This document shows positions 54,771 through 64,000 of a DNA stretch of 64,000 nt, piece by piece (the stretch's first letter is position 1; every line of letters begins with the position of its first letter). Under the pieces are notes generated by a model. It was given only the letters and a program-made list of their open reading frames with translations. It searched no databases and was not told the origin of the DNA. The stretch comes from Trichaptum fuscoviolaceum (taxonomy: Eukaryota > Basidiomycota > Agaricomycetes > Hymenochaetales > Trichaptaceae). Position numbers and translations under genes: made by a program. The stretch covers positions 310,001-374,000 of the forward strand of contig CAJSYZ010000009.1 in NCBI GenBank assembly GCA_910574455.1, written 5' to 3'.

Positions 54771-56201
54771 ATGCCTGGAAGTGAAAGCGGAGTCTCCGCC
54801 GCACAGCTTCAGCTCTGTGCTCGCTCCAAGATTTGCGAGAGGTTGGACAGAACACCAATTACAGGGGAAACTCTTCCAAGCACTATCTTACAAGCGCAGA
54901 GTCCTGCAAGGACCTTATGTGACATCTTGCAATGGATAGTGCTGTGTTTCTCCCTGGACTCTGCTTCTAACATCAACGTTGCTGCATCCATCACTTTTGC
55001 CCAAGGAATGGTCACTGTACATCTATCGGATGACGTCGGAAGCACAAAAACGCAGCACTACGAGGCTGTTGAGGCAGATCTACTCAGGCATACGAAGGTT
55101 GCCCTGGACAATAGGAAAAAAATCGATAAGTCAATGCCAAAATACAATGTGGAGCCAGATTTGTCGCAATTTGAGGCTATGTCGATACGATTTCACTGGG
55201 CGAAGATCTTACAAGCTTCAAAGGAAGTCGGTGAAGTTATCCCGCATCAGAACGGGAAGGGGACTAGGGAAAGATTCAACAAGCTGCTGAATCTCTGGGT
55301 TCACCGTTGAACCGGAAAACATCAGACCGCACCTAACACATCCGGCCTCATGATTGCCCTCACGGCAATTATAAATGACTCCATCAGAAACATCGCTAGT
55401 GATGAGGCAACGAAGGTGGCACACTTCAAAGAGCTTAAGAAACACTGTGTTGCCATAGAAACGTCTGAGCTCTTCGTCGTCACGATGAGTTCAGTGAACG
55501 ACAAAACTTACGATAGCAGATGGATGGACACGCTCACGAAGAAGGATATGTTCTTCGTCGAAATACTTTGCCAACGCCTCAGGGCCGTCTGTGTCTATAG
55601 CAGCGGGGCAGAAAAATATCTCACATTTGGGGTCGATCAGTTTCAGAAGATATTTGGCCATACAGAAGCCCGCATTGAATCGCTCTTGAAATTTGAGTGG
55701 ATTGGGAGCAAGGACCCTGCAGTGCATATTGTCCCCAAAAGTATCCAGTGGACTGAATTGTCGACTACCTTTATCTCGAGCAATGTCACTGCAATCACCG
55801 AATCAACCAAACCTAACATGTCTGCAATAGTTCAGACATTTGGCGAGCTCTGGAAGATGGGGGAAAGCTTTACCGGAAGGGTTCACTGCGAAGTTGCCAT
55901 GGCTTACTATATAATAAAGAACAACATCAAGATAGAGAATTCGGCGATAGGAAGTGCAAAAGTGATATGCGCTTCTTGTCATGAACTCCTAACTGCGATA
56001 CCGACACATTCATGGAGATTATCAAGTTGCTCAACCAAAGTATTTGGAGATTGGTTGCTTCCGGACATACCAATGGAGACGCACAAAAAAGATATGATGG
56101 CAGTTTGTTTTAGGGCTGTTTGTGACCTTGCGGGTGATTTCTGTGATATTATCACTCGTACACAGCTACGTGGATGGACTGAGGATGATTGTATTTGTTA
56201 G
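54771..56201 (+). pseudogene. Deaminase-superfamily-like protein, paralogue 4, with one in-frame stop
   Basis: 477 codons from ATG 54,771 to the stop at 56,199-56,201, in one frame, broken only by TGA at 55,308-55,310 (codon 180). Both halves align with paralogue 6: LCDILQWIVLCF with NVAAS, HLSDD, FHW, then the C-terminal GRVHCEVAMAYYI (H372, E374) and ICASC (C400, C403). It ends LRGWTEDDCIC. Everything except that codon looks preserved, so it is a very young pseudogene, a sequencing error or a readthrough gene. The start was chosen by similarity to the shorter N-terminus of paralogue 6. Confidence 0.75.
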
Positions 56202-57237
56202 AAATTACGGCACATAGAATCTTGCAGATAATGAAGAAAGCTTACTTCTTAACCGGGACAGTACTGACGTTGTTTAAACTGCGAGATCGGTTCGAGTATC
56301 CCAGAGCTAGCAGTCTCGCCTGGTGAAAATTTTCAGCAATGTAAAATCTGAGCGAACTTAAATGTCAGCATGGTCAAAAAAGCACAACGAGTCCCGTTTT
56401 CCGTAATCTGCTACTAGGCTTTAACGACTTCGACCATAAGACAGTTTGAACAGTTTGAGTTGGGAGCTGGAATGGATCCAGTTCCAGTGACAATGCAGTT
56501 GTTCTAGCTTGGTGTTGGCCTGAAAAGCGACATGGTATGATTCGCCTGAGTGCGCAAGAGGTGGGAACGTTGTACTACCTCGGGAAGGATGTCGAAAGCA
56601 AGGTTGCTTGCTTAAACTCGTAAACCTACAGTCTCCAATGTCATAGGGTAGTGAATACAGGAGTAGAAGTGACCATCGTCTATGGAATCAATGCGCCAGG
56701 TGAGAGTACGTGTTAAAGATGCGGAGCCTGAGGCTTCAGTCCTGAAAATGTGATTTATGTGAAAGTGACGTCACTCAGACCGTGACTAGTGCTGTCACGA
56801 GCCGGTGCGTGATTATAATTACTAATGATGATGTCACGCAATGTTGCTTTGAATTCATTTTTACTATTCCAGACCAACTCTGTAGTACTTTTATTACCTT
56901 TTAAGACTAGTATTGCAACTATACTAGTTGTAGTAGCCGACGTAGCTTGGGGTCTGGCTCCAATTTAGCGCAACTGTTTTTGGTATGTACAGATACATGT
57001 AGTCCATCACTGGCAACTCCTATTTCTTTATCCCCATCTCTCAAATTCATTCAAGGTCGGCGTTCGGCTAGATCAGCGCAGTTACTTCGTGATACTTCAA
57101 GGTAAAACGGAGGTTGCCTGTTGTCCTACTCCCATAGAGTAGCGGGTAATCCAATTCTCAAGACATATTGTACGCAGTAGGTACACTGTTCCCCTGGATC
57201 TATCAGATGGCACTAGCACTCATATATAAACCTCAGA
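56202..57237. other. Intergenic region between paralogues 4 and 3
   Basis: About 1 kb without a credible frame or repeat end. It should hold the promoter of the gene at 57,238; a TATA-like ATATATAAA occurs near 57,220-57,229, but it is too close to the ATG to assign firmly. Confidence 0.4.
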
Positions 57238-59016
57238 ATGGCACATCATCAATCGAGCGAGAAGTCGAAGAAAGGTCCCAATAGGATACTTCTTAATAGG
57301 ATAGCTGGTCAGCTTTCGATCTCCGCTGGCCTACGCATCTTCTCTACGCTTGAGAAAGAAATATCCTTCAAATGCAAAAATACGCTTGGCAAGGGCATCG
57401 AAAAGCCTGACGAGTTTGATATGGAGCTATTATCTATTCTGAACTGGATTGCTTTATTCTTTGCCCAGACAAGTCAGGACTCCGCCGCAGTGGCAATCTC
57501 GAAAGATGCAGAAACAGATGTGCTCAATGTGTATGTTTCTATCAATAGAGACGCGATCGGGAACAGTCAACATGCGCAGGCCAATTCATTTCAAACATGC
57601 GTTTATGAAGTACTTAGTTCAAGTTCAAAGACCGCAGACGCAGACAGTCCATCAACGCAGGAGGTCAAAGGTGGCCAGTACGGCGTTTTGATTAACACCA
57701 TTGTCCAAACATGTTGGTCAATGATTCATCACAGATTGGAGCATCTTAGAGCTGCTATCACCCATGGCGGAGGTCCAGATACACTTCTCATGCTTTGGCA
57801 GAGCCTCAAGAAGTCGTAAAGGACAATTGGGACTCAGTCGAAAGATCACTTGCATGTCTTAACCACAACTGCTATTCCGGATTCAAACAGTTCAGCGGAC
57901 GATCCCCACACAAGTGATGCGCGTACTGCGTGTCTTTTAACTGTGTTCAGTGCATGCAGAGGGCTCGTTGACTCCCATTTCATCCCCACAGTTAACGACA
58001 TGAAGTGGCATGAGAATGGAGAATATGGAGAATACCACACTCTCGACGAATTCTACCGTTGCTTCCAATCAGTATATGACTACCATTCAGGAAGTGTCGA
58101 GTTCGCGTCCAAAGGCATCCAATTCTTGCGCGGAGAGCTAGGGACCTACACCGACAAGAGTGAGTTCAAGGAACACATGAAGATTGTCTGGGTTCGCAAT
58201 GTTATGAAATCAACATTGAAGGCACATTGCAACTGGGATATGTCTTCGACACAGTGGCTCGAGCAATATCTGGCCGATTATGCGAAGATGGGTTTCGTAT
58301 GCATTCCCAAATCCAAGGAGCACAAATCGATGCTGATTGACAATTGTTTGCACTTGTGGACGGGAGGAACTCCAAATAACATACAGGTTCATCCGGAAGT
58401 CGAGCTCCTACATTACTTGGAGAGAAATAATATAGGTGCCATCCAAAGCACCATAGGAACAGATAGCGAGCTGTGCTTCGTTTGCGGACTTTATTTTGAC
58501 CGCGTATGGGACAGGAGATGTTGGATAACGAGGCCGGCATCTATGAACAGGATTTCGAACGATTGGGGTGTACCTCTAGTGATTACGCAGCATAGCAGTG
58601 CTGAATACGAATGGCTCGAGGATTGCGCACTATCAACAGGAGTGGAGATACGTAGGAGGACAGCAGCGGTCGTCGATGTGTATTTGAAAAGGCTCAAGGA
58701 GAAGCCTAAGGGTGAGGAAAAGCCGGTCGAGAAGGTGCCCGCGACAGGTTTGTCTGGAGATGACCACTCGATAGCTTCGCACAGCAAGACGACAACCGAT
58801 CATCCTGAAGTTAAAGTTAATCCGATCGAGAAGAGTCAACCAATCGGCTCATCCGCGGACACCCACTCGCTGTTAGCTTCGAGCAAGAAGACGACAGCCG
58901 AACAGCGTAAAGTTGTAGCAAAGGCAGTCGAGAAGAGGCCTCCGATCGGTCTGTCCGTAGACAACCACTCGCTAGCTTCGCACACGAAGGCAAAGACTGA
59001 TCAGCATTTGAAGTAG
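57238..59016 (+). pseudogene. Deaminase-superfamily-like protein, paralogue 3, with one in-frame stop
   Basis: 592 codons in one frame with a single TAA at 57,817-57,819 (codon 194). It aligns along its length with paralogue 2: LLSILNWIALFFAQTS, GGGPDTLLMLWQSL, FYRCFQSVYDYHSGSVEFA, then VHPEVELLHYL (H385, E387) and LCFVC (C413, C416). After the catalytic domain it has a tail of three ~32-residue repeats (EKVPATGLSGDDHSIASH, EKSQPIGSSADTHSLLAS, EKRPPIGLSVDNHSLASH), absent in paralogue 2. A 22-nt GT...AG stretch spans the stop but is too short for an intron. Its tail and 3' flank also exist as a relic at 38,440. Confidence 0.75.
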
Positions 59017-59493
59017 CTCTTTAACGGGGCAATCGTTATGATCTAGATAGATAGAGTTGCATTAATGTAGCTCACTTTCGGGTACTTTCCCATGTAACCG
59101 AACAACAGGGAATGTGAGCTATAATTTCGCGATGGCGCCATTATGTGCTAGCTCGGAACTGAGGTTTCAGAGAGTTGTGAGTTCAATACGAAAAGTAGCT
59201 TTCCAGTCAGTCAGAAAAAAACTAGTTGACGGACGTAGGCAAGTATTGGAGATCAGGACGTTTCCGGGGTCTTCCGGTCGCGAAGGACGCGCACTGCATG
59301 TGACACTTTGACACCCACTCAGGCGTGGGCCCGGACCGGTAACTCTGAAAGATACCGTGCATCCGAGTATTGCAGAACCTAACGAAAAACAAAACAACCA
59401 TCAAGTTTACCATTCAGTCATGTCTGAGGTACGCGCCCTGCATCTAAAATTATCATGATCCTCATATGAGGCTGTCAACAGTCATTGGACGCC

Positions 59494-60945
59494 ATGTCAA
59501 TAAAAGAACTTCAGCAAGAACTGTCGGCTAACTTTCGTGCAATAGAAGTTTTTCGCGACGACGGAAGAGTCTTGTCATCAAGACTGGGTACACCAAACCA
59601 GTTCAACAAGTCAAGGAACAGGCAAGACAAGCTGTACGATATCCTTCAATGGGTTGCACTCCTCTTTATGACTGGTGGAGTCCGCAAGAACGTTTCAGTC
59701 GCATTCGTACTTGACGATACATCCGTGACGTTTCACATTGCCCCCTATCCAAATGCGAACCAAACCAATGCAGACACTGCTCTGATCAATGACTTCAAAG
59801 CTGCGACTTCCAACGCTCTGGCGACTATGGAGGCTAAGAAAGAGAAATACGAACCGAGTAGTGACTTGGACCACTTTTGTGACCTCGCAGTTAAATACTC
59901 TTGGCCGGAAGTTTGGAAGAAGATCCTCAAGATTCGTAATCCAAGCAAGTATAAGAACTTCGGTTCCAACAACCCATTCACGACCTTTGAAACATACGTC
60001 GGAAAATGGAGCAACTACCAGAATACATACACACAATGTGATTCTGCGAACACAAAAAAAATAGTTGACCTGCTCATCGACTCTTTTAAAACGCTTATCC
60101 ATTCTCAGGAACCTAGCGCAAAGGACCCGAAGGATCTGATCCGTGAACGATCGAAATTCATGGCACAGGTGTTGAAACACTGTGAATTGATCGACACATC
60201 AGTCTTTATGAACGACACAGTGCATATGGGTAGTGAAGGAGGTGACATGGCGTGGCGTTGGGTGCTCGGAAATCCAGGAGTTTTGTTTTTTAAGGAAGTT
60301 CGGAGGCATATACGAAGATTGCGAATGTATTCCGCCGGAATGACAACATATCTGAAGGATGGCCTTGTGCAGGTCTTGCCGCTTTTCAGAAGATCTAAGG
60401 CTACAAATAATTTCCTTCAGCATCTGCAGTTCAACTGGATCAAATACCCCGAAAGTACGACAAGCTCAATCGCAGCTCCACATCCGGCGTTGACGTTCCC
60501 GGGTCAGCCTACTCCTTGGGTCACAGCACACCTCGAATCCTTTCATTCAACAACAGTGCATGGAGCAGCTAAACCCAAGCTTACATCGCTTCACACAAAG
60601 GCAGCTACTCTGTGGAAGCCTGCCGAAGGCATTCAAGGGGAGGTGCACTCCGAGGTCGCTCTGATATCATATCTGATGAAGCACGGCATCCATATCAAGT
60701 ACAATTTTATCGGAACCGCAAAAGCAATCTGTTTTGGTTGCCAATGTTTCCTCGACGCATGCCAATTCAATAAATTCCGATATATTAACTATTACTCCTC
60801 TGCGAAGAAGATTGCCTATGATTGGATTATTCCATCGGTGGCCGGCGCACCGGAAGAAAGGTGGGAGAAGCCTTGCTTGATAGCTGTATGCAAGCAGGCA
60901 AGGGAACTCAGTGGAAGTGCTCTTTGCTCACATCTGAGTAATTAG
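59494..60945 (+). CDS. Deaminase-superfamily-like protein, paralogue 5 (intact)
   Basis: 483 residues from ATG 59,494 (MSIKELQQELSANF), single exon; three more codons upstream are open but begin with TTG. The N-terminal module is LYDILQWVALLF with NVSVAF. The catalytic region is WKPAEGIQGEVHSEVALISYL (H385, E387), with H-S-E instead of H-C-E, then IGTAKAICFGC (C413, C416). It starts only ~480 bp after paralogue 3 on the same strand. No localisation signal or extra domain was seen. Enzymatic activity is inferred from the four conserved residues. Confidence 0.8.
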   Translation: MSIKELQQELSANFRAIEVFRDDGRVLSSRLGTPNQFNKSRNRQDKLYDILQWVALLFMTGGVRKNVSVAFVLDDTSVTFHIAPYPNANQTNADTALINDFKAATSNALATMEAKKEKYEPSSDLDHFCDLAVKYSWPEVWKKILKIRNPSKYKNFGSNNPFTTFETYVGKWSNYQNTYTQCDSANTKKIVDLLIDSFKTLIHSQEPSAKDPKDLIRERSKFMAQVLKHCELIDTSVFMNDTVHMGSEGGDMAWRWVLGNPGVLFFKEVRRHIRRLRMYSAGMTTYLKDGLVQVLPLFRRSKATNNFLQHLQFNWIKYPESTTSSIAAPHPALTFPGQPTPWVTAHLESFHSTTVHGAAKPKLTSLHTKAATLWKPAEGIQGEVHSEVALISYLMKHGIHIKYNFIGTAKAICFGCQCFLDACQFNKFRYINYYSSAKKIAYDWIIPSVAGAPEERWEKPCLIAVCKQARELSGSALCSHLSN

Positions 60946-61032
60946 AAAAGGTACTTCGCTTAGTGATAGTAAACAGTAAGTATATTCATAGATCATGACA
61001 ATAAAGGGACCGGTGATAAGGCAGTAATGACA

Positions 61033-61968
61033 CATCATCACGGAATTGGCGGAAATATTACGAGGGTCTTGTGATGCGCTCACGAGCGCCTTGTATGCCA
61101 CTCATAAGCCTTATGTAGCCTTACAATGAAATTTTCTCTTATAACGACACTCGGCCATATTGTAAGGTGTGTGTAAGGACATTATAATTGTCTGTAATGT
61201 CTGATGTAATGTGGAACACATGATATTCAGTTCATAGCGGGCCTCAATTATATTTATAGCATAATCAAATCAAATTTTCAGTTTAATAGCAAAAATATGT
61301 ACATGGCAAACTACGGAAAGACTACGATAAAATTTCTGTCCGCACATTCAGCATGTACTGCAGACATCAAAGCACCCTTCCAATCCATTTGCCACACCCT
61401 CCTCCTCCCCAAATGCCCTGTGCCATTGTCCATCCCTCCTTTTTAATGATGCTAATGTAAATAAGTTTGTTAGCACCACATACCATAGGTAAATTGCTTT
61501 GAGAGAATAGCCCGACTAAAGACAGCCAGAATGAGAAGTCCAGACAGCAAAGACACAGCAGCATAGCACCAGAACCCAGAGGAGACACAGGAACAGTGAG
61601 ACAGATTGTTCAGAGACATTCAAGACTTGGGCAGACATCAGCACAAGAAGGCGGCAGAGAAGAAGGGAGAGAGAGAGAGACGGGGGAGGAAAGCGACGCG
61701 CGCCATCATGATATCAGCTGCGGCTGCATTTTCACATGCCACACTTAATACCGGCAATTTGGGTAGTACCGGGTTGATCCGGTCCTTATAATGTACTGTA
61801 ATGTATTTCTCTAACCTTCTAATTACCATAAAGGCTTATATAAAGCTCATAATCAACCATAATGGTTTCTGAATGATTACAACCCGGTTACAGAGCCCTT
61901 ACAAGGCTCCATAAGCCTTTAGAATTCCATAAGGTATCCGTAAGATTTCCGCCGGTTCGGTGATGATG
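61033..61968. mobile_element. Probable MITE-like element, 0.94 kb
   Basis: Imperfect inverted ends (CATCATCAC ... GGCGGAAATATTACG at 61,033 and the complement ending 61,968), with subterminal AAGCCTTA/CCTTACAA motifs on both sides. No clear target duplication was found (TAATGACA versus AAGAGACA). The interior has a GA-rich microsatellite near 61,665. No coding capacity. Confidence 0.55.
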
Positions 61969-62573
61969 AAGAGACAGAGAATGCCAAGATGCCATGGTCT
62001 TAGGTAGCACATCTGATTTCACAAAAGAAATCAATAGATTTGAAAGCCTTCAGCGAGGTGGGAGAATAATACCAACTTGCAGATACTCTCCAGGAAATGT
62101 TCAAGTAAAGTCATTGATTTCAAGTTCAGCATGTGAATTATAAATCCACTCCCAATTCGAAAAGGGCACTCTGGCAATCTGTCTCGCCAGACAGGGGGCG
62201 ATGTGAAACGGACAGCTGGACCGTTCACAACAAAATGAAACAAAGAAGGGAAGTTGTTAGTGGGTTTGAGAAAGAAAGAACTTGAACTCAAGTATCCGGA
62301 CTTTAAATACGGCAGTCTCTGGCAGCTTGCCAGTGAGCCTGAGTGCCATCGGCCCGAAACTGAACATTTCACTCCGAGTCTCCGCGAATTGTATGAGTCA
62401 GCACCGGTCAGCCATAGCAATGATAACTTGAACATCGTCTTCTTCGCAACCGCGATATCCCAAGTCATATAGATAGAATACAACATATACTACCACCAAC
62501 TGTTGATAGTAAGAATGCAGAATGCTTTTGGTACTTATCTACTCTCTGATAAGTAGTCTTCTATAGCAAACAA
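61969..62573. other. Intergenic region before paralogue 6
   Basis: Contains a 72-codon plus-strand frame (62,254-62,472, beginning at a TTG) with some coding look (LELKYPDFKYGSLWQLASEPE), unrecognised. Otherwise nothing. Confidence 0.3.
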
Positions 62574-64000
62574 ATGTCACACGCACCGTGGTCCAGAGAG
62601 CTCAAGCTATGCGCACACTCAACGCTTGAAGAGAAGTTAACAAAGTCTTCCGGGCACTATCGTAGAGCAGGAAAAGACACCCAAGGTTTTCTGCGATATT
62701 GTGCAATGGATAGCACTGTGCTTTGCTCCGGATACAGAAAACCCTGAGGACAATGTCGCAGCCTCATTAACTGCCACAGAAAGATGCATCAATATACATT
62801 TGTCCGACAATAAAGGAAGCGCAGGAACACCCTATTACACGAACGTTGAGGAGGAATTCGTCCGGTCTTCTAACATCGCTTGGGAAAATAGGAGGGCCTC
62901 GATTACAGCGAGCACCGGAGCCGGATACAATGTGAAGTACGACCTACTGCTTTTCGAGACCATGATGATTCAGCTTCATTGGATGAGATTGGAGTATATT
63001 ATGCATGACTTCAAGGCAGATATCTCGTTCGGGCAAGGAAAAGGAATACAGGAAAGGTTCGACGAGCTGGTTGACCGCTGGGAGAAGCACTGCAAAGAGA
63101 CAGAGCACGCCGTAACCGGTCTGGCCGACTTGAAGAGCAACCTTGCCAAGCTCATCGCAGGCGCTCCTAATGATCGTGACAATCTTGATGAAAAGGCGAA
63201 GATCAAGCTATACAAAGAATACAAAGATGCATGTGTTGCGATTGATAATTCCGAATTTACCAATCAGTCACTTGGTACAGCCAGTCTCAGAATCGCGGAC
63301 CCATATTGGTGTCATGAACTCCCCAAACGTGATATATTTTTCCTTCAAATGCTGCGCAGACGCTGTCGGCGTTTGTGCATATACAGTACTGGTGCTCAAA
63401 AATATCTTACCACTGGCTTGGACCACTTCCAGGCACGTTTCGCTCGCTCATCTACCAACCTTACGTCGCTCCTTAAATTCGAGTGGATTGGAGACAGTGA
63501 CCATGAGATTAACATAGTGCCAAAGCAGCTTACCTGGCCCGAAGGATCGATTCCTTTCATCGAATCTATTGTTGCCAGCTCAGATGACCCAGACATCAAT
63601 GCAGCAGCAAGGATCAAGAAAATTCATCAATGTTTTACCGAATTGTGGACAGAAGGCGGCATGGTGACGGTAAGACTGCATTGTGAGGTAGCGATGTTGT
63701 ACTATCTCGTGAAGAACAAGATAGATGTTGAGTTCGCGACGATTGGAACTGCAAGGTTGCCATGCTATGCATGCGAAATGTTTGTGATAGGAGCTGCGCC
63801 CACCCGCAAAGGAGCGTGGAAGCTACCGGAAAGTACAACGTTCCTTCGAGGAGACTGGACATTTACGCAGATCCATTTCGGTCCACATAAATCATGGACA
63901 AATAATGGTATCGGTCGCGTAGAAAAAGTAGCAAAGAAGGGAAGTGAGTTCGTCGTTGCGGCGCATCTGAGAGGATGGAAAGACGATGATTGTATCATGC
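62574..64000 (+). pseudogene. Deaminase-superfamily-like protein, paralogue 6, N-terminal frameshift, runs off the window
   Basis: The ATG at 62,574 opens a frame (MSHAPWSRELKLCAHSTLEE) that aligns with the start of paralogue 4. A +1 change near 62,640 is then needed to enter the long frame (62,641 to window end): VFCDIVQWIALCF, NVAAS, FEWIGDSD, then VRLHCEVAMLYYL (H codon 63,679) and PCYAC (C codons 63,763 and 63,772). This is the only paralogue keeping the Pro of the classic P-C-x2-C motif. The end RGWKDDDCIM matches the last residues of paralogue 4, so only a codon or two lie beyond 64,000. A small intron or wrong start could explain the shift. Confidence 0.7.

Noticed and set aside
57818..57839. 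A GT...AG stretch over the stop of paralogue 3 read as an intron
   Set aside because: Only 22 nt, below plausible intron size; the stop is better read as a nonsense codon.

Overview
The window looks like an accessory, repeat-dense stretch of a fungal genome, most likely a basidiomycete (Agaricomycotina). The evidence is chromodomain Ty3/Gypsy retrotransposons, short fungal-type introns (GTAAGT...CAG) in a kinase fragment, captured fungal gene pieces (ING family, Hsp70) and a lineage-expanded deaminase-like gene family. No rRNA, tRNA or CRISPR was found. Family names were assigned by reading motifs, without any database search.

Positions 1-32,870 are one nested transposon stack. The outer layer is a roughly 2.4 kb minus-strand LTR, called LTR-Y here, seen as 1-741, 21,532-21,667 and 31,401-32,870. 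Into it inserted Gypsy-1 (742-21,531, plus strand, target duplication GGCAA, 832-bp LTRs differing at about five places) and Gypsy-2 (21,668-31,400, minus strand, target duplication GCATA, two 468-bp LTRs that read identical). Gypsy-1 was hit three more times: element A (3,869-10,460) in the reverse transcriptase, element B (11,710-16,905) after RNase H, and element X copy 2 (18,743-20,989) in the 3' LTR. Element A carries element X copy 1 (6,196-8,961), which carries a 399-bp MITE. X carries a captured ING gene fragment and A a captured Hsp70 C-terminal fragment. Both Gypsy elements show Tf1-like 11-nt self-primer/PBS pairs and a plausible -1 frameshift heptamer at the end of gag. Gypsy-2 also has extra reading frames on both sides of gag-pol, one of them a second copy of an integrase zinc-binding region.

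Positions 32,871-36,800 hold a solo LTR (target duplication ATTGC) and a broken protein-kinase-like fragment on the minus strand.

Positions 36,850-64,000 hold a tandem, same-strand cluster of intronless paralogues. Each has an N-terminal D-I-L-x-W-[IV]-A-L-x-F module and, when complete, a C-terminal H-x-E ... C-x2-C deaminase signature. Three are intact (36,850; 43,567; 59,494). Two are whole except for one in-frame stop (54,771; 57,238). One runs off the window end with an N-terminal frameshift (62,574). One keeps only the N-terminal module (53,547). There are also two relics (38,440; 45,420). They resemble the fungal OTT_1508-like deaminase group as I remember it. Among them lie two decayed copies of an unrecognised gene region and a 2.8-kb foldback element with 1.3-kb arms. 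The deaminase cluster and the self-priming polycistronic Gypsy elements are the most interesting content.
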